Shown here piece by piece: positions 21,840 through 32,876 of a stretch of 64,000 bases of DNA (the stretch's first letter is position 1; every line of letters starts with the position of its first letter). The position numbers were made by a program, and so were the translations under genes. The DNA comes from Bolinopsis microptera (lineage: Eukaryota; Ctenophora; Tentaculata; Lobata; Bolinopsidae): the NCBI RefSeq assembly GCF_026151205.1, contig NC_087081.1, positions 9,604,113-9,668,112 on the forward strand, in the 5' to 3' direction. The notes below the pieces were generated by a model. The model was given only the letters and a program-made list of their open reading frames with translations, was not told where the DNA came from and made no database searches.

Positions 21840-24290
21840 GCGATCTAGAAGCCAAGCAAGAAGGCTAAGTGCACGGCGCGGCAAAGTTCTCCGACAATAA
21901 TTGTCAGAAATTGTATAGCGCTTGCAAGCGTTTATTTATATGTTGTTAATGGTGGTGGTTGTCCTGGTGGCGGTCGATGCGCGCTGCGTCATCAGTCATA
22001 CACACTTCACATTCAGAACTTGCAAAAGAAATATATAGTATATGAAATTAAATTATTGCGCTGGGCCACGCTCAGTCTGTCAACGAGTATGACAGGCCTG
22101 TTTATGTCATTCCAAGGAATCTCTAGTCGGGCTGAGCGAATCACGACGTCTGAAAAAAGTGCGGTGCTCATTGAAAGTTAGTGTGTGCGTGACCAGCATT
22201 CATGTACTTGTTCATAATCAATCGTGGACATAAAAACAAGTGCACGCTGAGTACCAATAGGAAAAAAGTAATGTATATATACGCTAGTAAAGCCGTGCGC
22301 GTGCAGGTGTGCTGAGATAGCTTTTAAAATTTGGTTATTAGATAGTAAAACTGCAACAAATAAACCGCGCCAGATTGCGTGTTTAAATTGAATCGCTCCT
22401 ACGAAATCGCTCGCCCAAATTTTAAAAAAATTCTTGTGAAAAGGCCTTTGGGTATGACATTGATTTAAATCGGTGTATTTTTTGGACGCTGATCCCGAAT
22501 CACCCGCCATGACGTAGGGTAAAAATATTTCCCTGGAGAGTTACATGGGCAAAAACCGTTTTAGTCACGTGACAAAAACATGATTTCGATTATTTAGGGC
22601 TCATGTTAGGGTTTGGGTTAAGGTACGCGGGTTATGGATAGCTTCGGGGTTATGGTTGGGATTATATTAGGGTTTATGTAAAATTGTTTTGTACCGCTGC
22701 AAAACCATAAAAACCAAGGTCACGTGAAATTTTTGGGCGAGCGAATTAGCAAGAGCCGGTCGCGGTTTTTATACAAAAATAAGCGTACACATGATATACA
22801 ATGCAATAAAGCTAAGAATTTCTGCATGTTCGATTATTTTGCACCTAACTTAACCATGTGCCTTCGTGCTGCCGTTGCTCTATCCAGATAGGTAGTGCGC
22901 CATCGACAGTGAGCCGCGCGTGCCGACTGTATAGTAGAATAGTTTTTTAGCGCTAATTTCGGCCAGCACAATTTTCTTCAAACAAATAGATATTGAGTAT
23001 CCTTCCCGACCTCCGATTGCAACAAAAATTGGTTAGCTCACTCTGTACTCATAGACTTACGAGGAAAGTGTCCGAAATAATACGACAAAAATCAACGAAT
23101 TTGGTTAAATTACGCGACTTTTACATCTACTTTTGCTCCAAAAGCCGCGCACCATAAAATATGGCACCCTTCACCTAACCATGTGCTTTCGCGCCACTTC
23201 GGGCGCGCTTGTTTCACAAGTACGTCAAGAAGTGAGTGGGCGCGCGCTACTGCAAGCGCAAGGGCTCTGGATAGAGCAAATGGCACCCAGCTAGTGAGGC
23301 GAAACTCACTGATCTTTCCAAAAAGGTATGACAAATTTGGTATTGTGAAAATTCTCACAGTCTCTAGAAAACAGTGTTACAAAAAAATTTTAAAATCTGA
23401 GCAAGTTTATTTTATCGTCCACCCCTAATCCAGAGCCGTTGAGCTTTGATTTAGCCGCCAACCCTCCATCGATTTTGGCAACCATATATTGGTTCCCAAA
23501 ATTTCCCGCACTTTGCAGTTTCTGCAGTAGAGGTAATTAGGTATAAACTACAGTACAGCTGTACTTACAATCACATTCACAAGCATGCAAGCTCACGTAC
23601 CTGGTCCAATGAGCCTAGCGGGAAACAGAAAACGTTTTAATTAGTTTGTTAAACGAAGTGTCGTACGTCAATTCCGAATCACCCCTCATGGCTGTATTAT
23701 GTATAGTTATAACCATAAGTTTGTGTGTTTATAACCATACAACACGTATTTATACCATGCAATTCAAAACGTATTTATAAGCATGCAAGACACTTAATTG
23801 TCGCCGGTCTAATTGCTTATATTTGTGATAAATATTTTAAGAGTATCACTTGACCATTGCATGTTACATGTTACTGGTCTGGCCCGACATAGCACGTGCC
23901 ATCGTGGCATTTCGAGAAGAAAGCGGCGCGCGCTACTTTAGACGAGTAACAATAACATCCGTCAATTAAGAGTATCACCTGTTAACCATGGGTATTGGGT
24001 CTATTTGTATCATTCAGGTCGCGTCGTGACATAGTCATAAGTAAATTAAACAATTGCGCGGTAATCGGTAAACAAGCTGATATGCCCATTTTACAGCATG
24101 AACTAACATGAGACAAAATAAAATATTGACTCACAATGCGATGTCAATCTTTCAATTCACAGCTTGGCGAGGCCCAGTCGATCTAGTGGTGAATTTTTAC
24201 CAAACTAGCGAAGCGCAATGTTGAATGAGATTGCGAGAATTGACGGGTGACACTCGTAAAATATTTGTTCCATATATTGGAGTCCAACTC
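21840..24290. other. central region of the foldback element, no gene
   Basis: Mixed composition with several CpG-rich patches. It contains no open frame with recognisable similarity; the frames at 22178-22510 and 23110-23428 are short and overlap on both strands. It includes one MITE-like copy (22403-22752), listed separately. Confidence 0.6.
22403..22752 (+). mobile_element. MITE-like copy with TCGCTCGCCCAAATTT ends
   Basis: About 350 bp bounded by inverted TCGCTCGCCCAAA and TTTGGGCGAGCGA. Inside are GTCACGTGAC-type palindromes and a degenerate TTAGGG-like tract. A second copy in the opposite orientation lies at 24301-24808 with clear collinear similarity. Confidence 0.75.
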
Positions 24291-24300
24291 GGCTTTTACT

Positions 24301-24808
24301 AATTCGCTCGCCCAAAAATTTCACGTGACTTTGGTTTTTATGGTTTTGCAGCCGTACAAAACGGTTTTACATAAATCCTAATCCCAACCCTAACCCTAAC
24401 CATAACCCCGAAGTTAACCATAACCCTTACCACAAGCCTAACCCTAACCCGGGCCCTAAACAATCGAATTCGTATTTTACTAATACTTGATTCACGATGT
24501 CAATCCTTCGCAGCTCGGTGAGGCACAGTGGTGCATCTCGCCGATCTACCGAAGTGTGGTTGCGAGAAGCATTATTTGATGCGCGCGCGACCCAGTAGTG
24601 CATCGCGCTACAATACTAATACTAGCCTGTCACGTGACCAAAACGGTTTTTTGCCCATAACTCTCCAGGGAAGCATTTTAACCCTACGTCATGCCCATGG
24701 GGGATGATTCGGAATCAGCGTCCAAAAATACACCGATATAGATCACTTTCATGCCCCAAAGGGCCTTTTCACAAGAATTTCCTTAAAATTTGGGCGAGCG
24801 ATTTAGTA
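24301..24808 (-). mobile_element. second, inverted MITE-like copy
   Basis: It has the same ends (TCGCTCGCCC / GGGCGAGCGA) and the same interior as 22403-22752 on the other strand, plus about 150 bp extra near 24480-24630. It contains AACCCTAACCCTAACC and related words at 24370-24455, a degenerate telomere-like tract. Confidence 0.75.
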
Positions 24809-25039
24809 GAAGCGGTAGAAAAGCGATCATAAGCGCCTATACACTATAAGCGCTTTTAAATCCTGATTCTGCCGGTTGCACCCCAGGTTGCACAGAAAAG
24901 AACTTATAAGCGGGCACTCTGATTTCCAGTTCTGACCAGGTTAGGGGCAGCATTTAAAAAGCGCTTAAGAGCGCTTTTTAATTCCGGGCACTCCCCTGTT
25001 CCGACCAGGTTAGTGGCAGCATTGAAAAAGCGCTTATAA

Positions 25040-26630
25040 GCGCTTTCTAATTCTTGCCAACCAGGCCATGGGTGATAGAAAAAGCGGTAGAAAAGCGATC
25101 ATAAGCGCTTTTAAATCCTGATTCTGCCGGTGACCCCAGGTTGCTCAGAAAAGCACTTATAAGCGGGCACTCTGATTTCCAGTTCCGACCAGGTTAGGGG
25201 CAGCATTTAAAAAGCGCTTAAGAGCGCTTTTTAATTCCGGGCACTCCCCTGTTCCGACCAGGTTAGTGGCAGCATTGAAAAGCGCTTATAAGCGCTTTTT
25301 AATTCCGGGCACACCCCTGTTCCGACCAGGTTAGTGGCAGCATTGAAAAAGCGCTAATTCTTGCGGTAAAAAAGCGGTAGAAAAGCGATCATAAGCGCTT
25401 TTAAATCCTGATTCTGCCGGTGACCCCAGGTTGCTCAGAAAAGCACATGAAAGTTCCAACCAGGTTAAGGGGAATTGAGAAGTCGCTTATAAGCGCTTTT
25501 AAATTCCGGGCACTCCCCCGTTCCGACCAGCTAAGGGGCAGCATTGAAAAAGCGCTTATAAGCGCTTTCTTATTCTTGCCAACCAGGCCATGGGTGATAG
25601 GAAAAGCGGTAGAAAAGCGATCATAAGCGCTTTTAAATCCTGATTCTGCCGGTGACCCCAGGTTGCTCAGAAAAGCACTTATAAGCGGGCACTCTGATTT
25701 CCAGTTCCGACCAGGTTAGGGGCAGCATTTAAAAAGCGCTTAAGAGCGCTTTTTAATTCCGGGCACTCCCCTGTTCCGAACAGGTTAGGGGCAGCATTGA
25801 AAAACGCTTATAAGCGCTTTATAATCCTTGCCAACCCATGCCATGGGTGATAGGAAAAGTGGTAGAAAAGCGATCATAAGCGCCTATAAGCGCTTTTAAA
25901 TCCTGACTCTGCCGGTGCACCCCAGGTTGCTCAGAAAAGCACATGAAAGTTCCAACCAGGTTAAGGGGAATTGAGAAGTCGCTTATAAGCGCTTTTAAAT
26001 TCCGGGCACTACCCCGTTCCGACCAGGCTAGGGGCAGCATCGAAAAAGCGCTTATAAGCGCTTTTTAATTCCTGCTCACCTGGCCATGGATGATAGGAAA
26101 AGCGGTAAAAGCGGTGAAATAGCGATGAATTAGCCGTAATAAGCGATTTCTCAAAAAGCGCTTATAATCGATTATAAGCGGTTATAAGATGTAATATAGC
26201 GTTTTTTTTGAGTCAATTTTAAAAGCGCTTATAAGCGCTTTATTTGCGCTTTACAAACAGCTAAATTGCACCCCAATTATAAGCGCTTATAATCGCTTAT
26301 AAATGGTTCAAAAAAGCGCCTACAAATCGCTTATCCGGCCAACCGCTTATCCACCCGTTTTTGGCGCCAATCCTACTGGAAAACCGCTTTCAAATCGCTC
26401 AGCGACGCTAGTAAGCGCTTAAAAGCGCTTATAAGCGCTTTTAAATTCAAAAAAGCGCTTTTTTGAATTATGACACCAATTATAGTCGATTATAAGCGAT
26501 TTTTTTTTGAACCGCTTATAATCGTAAAAAAAGCGATTGTAAACGGTTTTTTTGAAAAAAAGCGCCGAAAAAGCGCCCAATAAGCGATTATCGGCGACGA
26601 TCATAAAATATCGTTTATGGAAACTTGCCA
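25040..26630 (-). repeat. right outer arm of foldback element
   Basis: Mirror copy of 18410-20000. Over most of their length paired positions sum to a constant 45,038 (45,040 at the very tip, a 2-base length change in a homopolymer). The two arms therefore match without appreciable insertions or deletions. Confidence 0.93.
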
Positions 26631-27524
26631 TTTGTTTTACTATTACATTGCATTGGCATATGTACATCCACAAACACTTGACCCATATTTAAGCCCACAC
26701 AACAAAAACGTTTTAGTAAAAAAGGATCTTACAGCTTCTTTAAACCTAATATTGGTTTAAGTTGCATTTTGGTTTTTTGAGTACAAAAGGGATGAATTAT
26801 AAAAACAAATTGTACTTACTGGTACAGAATGGTGAGTTTTAACTTGAACACTATTAGAGGTAAAATCTTTGCTGTTGTGCTTGTTGATAAACCCTCCTAT
26901 TAAAAAAGTATGGGTGATGTTTTTATATAAATAAATACAAAAGGATTTCCAGATAAAGGATCAATCTCCAGTTTTTAAAACAAATACTGATTATACACCT
27001 TAATATATTGTCAAACAATATTGTAATTGTATGTTTTAAAACTGAAAATGAATGGATGAAATATCGAATAAATATTTAAATTTTATTCCATTCATCTAAG
27101 ATCATGAATGGAATGTACATGATAACCTTATAATAACAGTTGATAAATGTTAACAGTCATATAGAATCCACGGAGCGTGCTCAATCACTCTACACTCGAT
27201 CTTCGAGATTTTTTTAAATCTAACTTTAATCGATGTAATTTCGGACACCAAAAGAACGTATTGAAAAAGTCACGTGACAGTGGAGTGAAGAGTGATTAAT
27301 CATCATCCAGAATCTACATTGTCGCTAATATATAAAGTGTACATGTATAAAATTTTACATTTTTAATTGAAAACAACCAAATTTGACATTTACATAAAGC
27401 AATTTCCCATAATTTGGTTTCCATGTATTATATATTTAAACAACAATAAACGCAGAATATTCAATCAGCAAGAAGAGAGGAATTGGGGTCAACGAGAACA
27501 TGAGTTCAAACGATAATTAGCTAA
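26631..27524. other. gene-free AT-rich spacer
   Basis: Nothing recognisable beyond AT-rich sequence. Confidence 0.65.
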
Positions 27525-27690
27525 AACTTCCACCTTCTGTACGTACAGAAGGTCCAGGATGCGAACCTCAGTGTCACATAGTCTAGGGTGCAGATGAAAG
27601 CTAAGGATCCGTTGGATCTAGGCAACGTTACACAATACACATCTGTGTATAGTAATGTCTCCTCGGTCGACTCAGCCAAGATGAACAAAA
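27525..27690 (+). repeat. degenerate SINE fragment
   Basis: It shares ordered blocks with the SINE at 37370-37545: CCTTCTGTAC, GTACAGAAGG, then AGCTAAGGATCC and CTCCTCGGTCGACTCAGCC, here on the plus strand. The tRNA-like A box is lost, and the 3' module ending in TTAAATGAGGAG is absent. Confidence 0.7.
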
Positions 27691-28261
27691 ATATTTGTAT
27701 GGTACATTTTATTATGTTTACAAATGTATCCTTAACAGACTAGATCGAACTGATTAAGGAGGCCAGGAAGAGGGGAATTTTGGTAGTGCTCGATGTTGAA
27801 CAATTCTTTATGTGCTTTTCACGTCACAGCGGTTGGCGGTAGAATTTTGCTAAATTCATTAAAAAATCATTTTTTGCAATTTCAAATTTTACCTACATTA
27901 ATGAACAAACCTGACGGCATCGAATCTTAAATTTGCCATACAGGTTTTTTAAAAACCATTTCAAACGTATTCCAGTGCACTAGCTAACATCAATGCACAA
28001 TATCGTTTTAGATTTTAGAGGAACAACTTATAGCATGAACAATATGTAAAAATGGCCACGTGCCTAAATATTACATATCAATCAATTTCAATTCATTAAC
28101 ATTACCAATATTAAAAACTGTCCAAAATATCTAAGAAATTATTCTCCAGCCAAAGGGCTCAATATAACATGAATAATCAATTTGAATCAATTTTAAAAAA
28201 AATATTGTGTTTGATAAATAATTAACAATTAATGTTAACATTAATAAAATGTTTCAAACAG

Positions 28262-29290
28262 TATACACATATTATTATTATTAATAAATCTAAAATAGTT
28301 AATAATTTAATTAATTATTAACAGGCCCCTTAACGTGGGTAATAACATAATTACGTAACGTAATTTGAATTATATAAACAAATGTGAGTCTATTTTTCCG
28401 AGTTTGCTAATTGTCTCTTTAGATCTGTTTTGGTCTTTTGTGGGAGTTCCCGCATCTGCTGGTTGAGAATGCTCATCCTAACATACATGATGCTTGACTG
28501 CTTTATTGGCCCGGACAGGCAACGGGGGCAGACATCCCAACACCAGTGCGTTGGGACATAGTGTTGGTCTGCTTCAGGACGTGTTAGTGGTTAGATCCTA
28601 GAGAAGCCGCCATCCCCTCTACTGCTTTAGCTCAGAGGCAGTATGAGCTCTGGTTTTCTGCCACATTGGTACCTCTGAAAGTACAGAAAAGTGGTGGATT
28701 TCGGGGTCCAGGATATTCCCTCTTTGTTCTTTATGGTGGTAATATTTCTCTGAGATGTTTGCAGAGTATTTATTTCGTGATCTTTCTAGTCGGATAAATC
28801 CTGGAGAGCATCATTTTGTCCCCAAAGAAATCCGACTCTCCTAATGAATGCTTTTTGTGTGCTGCTTTTTGTTAACACTTCATCTAGATAGGAATACAGA
28901 TAATGTCACAACTTTTTAACTTGATACCTGCCACCATGGACTATGAATGTTTCTAGACACTATCCTTTTGATATTGAGATATTGGTATCTCAGATCACGT
29001 GTACATCGTTCCTTTTTTATGACACAGTAATTTATTGACACTCACAGCTATAATTTTAATCATTGAATCAGTATTTTTATCTATTAACTTATTACATATT
29101 TGTGCTCTGCTTTAGCATCACTTGACTATTAAAGTTCAGGCCATGACCTTATAGTCAGCCAATTGGCCATTGCTATATTATGTGTATATTGTTTGAATAT
29201 TCTTTTCTTCATAATGTCACAATGACCCTATATAAAAATAACCCTTCAAAAACTCAATATTTTGAAAATCACCCTTGGCCTTTGCATGCG
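28262..29290 (+). repeat. dispersed repeat, copy 1
   Basis: Two blocks recur elsewhere in the window. 28262-28510 (containing AACAGGCCCCTTAACGTGGG and GCTTGACTGCTTTATTGG) matches 40340-40570 in the same orientation. 28915-29290 (containing GCCAATTGGCCATTGCTATA) matches 40620-40677 plus 42231-42960 in inverted orientation. No coding capacity is recognisable in either block. Confidence 0.75.
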
Positions 29291-32142
29291 GCTCCAAGTT
29301 TTAATGTAAACTGTCGATATGCTATATTGACAAAATTCTTTCTCGCCCCTCTGTCTCCCCGGAGAGAAATTACCGTCGTTCTTAAGATTTCGAAACGAAG
29401 GCGCTTCCTAATGTACCCAGGTAAGTATTGTATCACGTGGTGACCCCCACTGTCGCTTCACTATAGTGTATAGTTTCTACGATACAGGGGAGCCGCGCAC
29501 TCATGCGCGGCGGGTCATACAACGTATGACAAGGTAAGTATACGCGTACTGCGTCATGCGTGACGCGCTTGTTTCGCGAGCTACTGTAAGCGAGAGGGCT
29601 CTGGTTAGAGCAATTTTTTCCACTGGAAAGTTTTTAAAATAGGATAATGTTTTTGTAAATTTGTATTTCTTAAAATTTTGTATTCCTTTTTGATAAAATT
29701 GTTTTTAAATATTTATATTGTATTTGATAAATAATTAATGTTGGTGGGGAAATATTTATTAAATATTTTTTCATATAGTGCAAAGATATGTTGTAAACAT
29801 GTGTAATGATGTGATGTCATAAATTTTATTTTACTTTTACTAGACTTTACTTTGATAATGTGATCGCCGCATGAGGTTCTGTAAATGCGCGGGGCACCTT
29901 CAAGCTTAAATTATTTACCTTACTGAGGCAGTCAACCAACGCGCGGCTTCATTTTTATGATATGATATGTTTTGATTGTTATTAATAAATAATGGGATAA
30001 ATTTCCGAATATTTATTTCTAAATTATTCATTATTTGTGACTTTATTTAAAATGAACTTACTTTAGTTTTTACAAATGCAATAAATACAAATATTCAGAA
30101 TAAAACAAATATTATATTCAAATCTCTTTATTCAACAATATTAAATCATTATAGAACCTAATTTGTGGCTTGATCGTTATGTTAGGGCTATTCTGTTAGC
30201 TGATGCTGACAGGCACCGCATGGGGCAGAGACTTAGGACCATTACGCTGGAGGCTTACAATGACCCTTTTTACATTTTATTTCGAACCCCATGGCAGTGC
30301 TAGTTTTATTATGGTACAAATTGTAAATCGAAGTTATGAAAACGATCAAGTCACTTCTGTTTTACACTATCAACAGCTACTTAAAACAACTTAAATTGTA
30401 CAACTCACTTTGAGGATTAAACTGTTAAGTGATGAGTGATTGGGCTCATTAACAATTAAAAAATTTAGTAGCGGAGATATGCGGATCAGCTTTTTGAGGT
30501 TCTAGTATTTCATTCAGACAAGAAGTGTTACTTTTTCAAATTTAGTTGTTCAAGCTGCCTGAGTTCAGAAAGTTTGCCGCGCCGCGCAACCCATCATTTT
30601 TACTTTGCATCATTTTTACTTCGCACCCACTGCGAGCTCTTCAGTCGTTACGTCACATGCGCGTCTACAAAAACATTCTCGCGCGATACAATTACGTCAA
30701 GCTACTTCCTAGGTAGGTTTGTCACAATTTCGGCCGCGCTATATACAGTTACACGTACAAACACGTACAAACTGCGCGTCGAATTCAGAATTATCATAAT
30801 ATAATATGTTTTTTTGTATTACAAATTAATTATTAAGTATTATACATGACATTAGTCCTGGGGAGCCCTGGCAAATACATATATGTTCATGTGCATGATC
30901 AAGTTAATAGAGATTAGGCGGAATGACAGGCTGCAGGCTGAGCACCGCCCAGTAAATACATGAAAATGTTAATTGCTTTTTAATTTATAGATCGACAGTT
31001 CACTTTCGACTAATATACTATATTAAATCGATTCGTTATATAATACATTATATAAACTTAAAACAGTGAAGTGGAAAAATATTGCAAGTGCAGGTGATTT
31101 TTGTCTTCAAACTAAACTTTTACATTGTATGTTATAGTGTATTTACTAAAAGCGTAAACTTGCGGATGAAAATTGTATCCCTTAATAACAAATAAACCCC
31201 TATTACATTATACATCAAAGGAATAATATTATTGAGTAGAGTCACACTATAAAAAGTTTTAGGCAAATGGCCACTTTTAGCAAAAGTTATATGTTATAGC
31301 ATATAGCCTGTCAAAGTCCATAAAATGATCACTTCAGAAAACGGGGCGGAGAACCGTGTTTTTTAAATTTTTGACAAATATTTTTGACAGCATATTGTTT
31401 ATCACATTTTTTTACATAAGATTAGTCCTATGTCGTAATTTTTGTGTTTAATATTTGAATCTAAAATAATTATTATTTGGATTTTAAAGTACACGCTACG
31501 CCGCGCACTTTACTTGGAAGTGAAAAGATTTAATTCGATTTTTTTGGAAGCGCGTATATTTCTACGCAATTCAACACGTGCACCGTCTAATCTCGTTCTG
31601 CTGTTGCTCGCTTGTTTCCTTTTAGCATCCCTTGTCACACGCTTTAATTTGTCCGAAAGTAACTGTATTATTGCACATTGCGATTATGTTATTAAGTAAT
31701 CGCTAGAGGGTATTTAGTGCTACTGAATTAGTGGAACTGTTAGTGGAACTGTTAGTGGAACTGTGTACTAATCTTGTAGATTGATTTTTCTAATTATAGT
31801 ATAGCTTCAAGCAGTGAACCAGAATTTTCGAGATTAAATTAAGTAAAACAAATATCATTATTACTAGCTGAACCAGAATTTCCCTTGGGATGTAATGCTT
31901 TCCTGACGAAGGTTCTTGTATGCTGGCATGATAACAACCGATTATATGGGCTGAAAGTGGAATATGTGAGTACTTTTTTTTTCAGCGGACACATTCCCGT
32001 ATCGAGCTGCCTCGGAGCGTGGTTTTTCTGCTATGGTTCATCGCAAATTTGATCGCCGAGTTTCTCTCCTGTATCCCCCCTGAGATTTTAAATCAAGACA
32101 TTCTTGTTGCGATATTATTCATCTACAACATTCCGAACTATT
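29291..32142. other. gene-free spacer
   Basis: No supported gene. 29560-29610 resembles 23205-23280 (shared GGGCTCTGG-TAGAGCAA and TACTG-AAGCG words), a possible ancient repeat. 31727-31766 holds three 12-bp copies of TTAGTGGAACTG. Short open frames at 30203-30394, 30574-30804 and 31442-31699 show no domain. Confidence 0.6.
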
Positions 32143-32147
32143 TTCTA

Positions 32148-32330
32148 CTAGTTCTTAGCCGTGAAAGTGGAGGCAGAGCAAAGCTGGTAGACTGTTTTGA
32201 CACAGCAGCACCGTAACACTGGATAACTCTTAACGGCGGATTTAACAGTTTTCTGGACTGAATCTAGCTCTAAAGTTGTTATGTCCAATAGTTCTCCTTG
32301 CAACTGAGTTACTGATTTCTGAGTATTCAT
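32148..32330 (-). other. short frame, possible LINE ORF1 fragment
   Basis: A 60-residue frame starting MNTQKSVTQLQGELLDITTL. Its heptad-like spacing of hydrophobic residues would suit the coiled coil of a LINE ORF1. It follows the ORF1-like frame at 32801-32343, whereas coiled coils usually precede that domain. Weakly supported. Confidence 0.3.
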
Positions 32331-32342
32331 TTCCTCTCTAAC

Positions 32343-32801
32343 TTAATTCGCTGATAGAAAAGTACTATGACCCCACCACAATATCAGCCTTGTTGCCTTC
32401 CAGGATGTCCCGAGTACCAAGGTGATATCTACAAATAAATTGCCGTCTCTGATATAGTGATACTTTGTTGGCTGAGCAGTAATCATTTCCTTCATTTTTA
32501 CAACAATTTTCTGGTGAGCTGCTTTCTCCTCCCTATTTCTGTCAGGTGTGATGTACCATTTGTGGTACGCTGCATAATTAGATTTCTTCGGATTTCTTGC
32601 TCGAGCAAGAACCATTTTGACTGATTCCGTGCAAGCCAATGTCACTTTTATCGGTCTCGGTTTACCACTATCTGCAGGTTTTTTAATCCCGATCAAACTT
32701 GCTGCCACCACTTTAGGATCACACCCCGATGATTCCCAAATTTTGGTAATCACTTCTTTTGCCACTATATGTGGATCACAATTTTCCACAGAGAAGTCCA
32801 T
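32343..32801 (-). CDS. LINE ORF1-like RNA-binding protein (partial)
   Basis: A 152-residue frame with RPIKVTLACTESVKMVLARA, then YITPDRNREEKAAHQKIV and YHYIRDGNLF. This pattern (a 'put into practice'-type strand, a basic helix, an SPD/TPD turn with a charged helix, then IRDG) is the C-terminal domain common in LINE ORF1 proteins, which coat the element RNA. It begins only 75 bp beyond the stop of the I-type LINE ORF2 on the same strand, so it lies downstream of ORF2 rather than upstream. A second, tandem element or a rearrangement would explain this. The final 20 or so residues look out of family. Confidence 0.65.
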   Translation of the reverse strand: MDFSVENCDPHIVAKEVITKIWESSGCDPKVVAASLIGIKKPADSGKPRPIKVTLACTESVKMVLARARNPKKSNYAAYHKWYITPDRNREEKAAHQKIVVKMKEMITAQPTKYHYIRDGNLFVDITLVLGTSWKATRLILWWGHSTFLSAN

Positions 32802-32876
32802 TGTACAAAGTCCAAAAGAATGCTTGCAACAGTGTCTCCCAGTCGGTTGTGTCTGCTGTGGTGATGGGCTAGGCGT

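Larger units (their letters stand above)
18410..26630. mobile_element. 8.2-kb foldback element with satellite-like arms
   Basis: The ends are inverted copies: left TGGCAAGTTTCCATAAACGA, right its exact complement. The outer 1.59 kb on each side (18410-20000 and 25040-26630) is essentially identical in inverted orientation. Almost all of it consists of repeats carrying the palindrome GCGCTTATAAGCGC. The 6-bp sequence TTTGTT lies immediately outside both ends (18404-18409 and 26631-26636), which suits a target-site duplication. However, a longer TTTGTTTTACTA also occurs near both ends, so the border may be off by some bases. No transposase or other credible protein is encoded. Foldback-type transposons have this architecture, but the superfamily cannot be named. 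Confidence 0.75.

Noticed and set aside
24370-24455. True telomere or chromosome-end sequence
   Set aside because: The AACCCT words are degenerate, few, and part of a MITE-like unit present twice.
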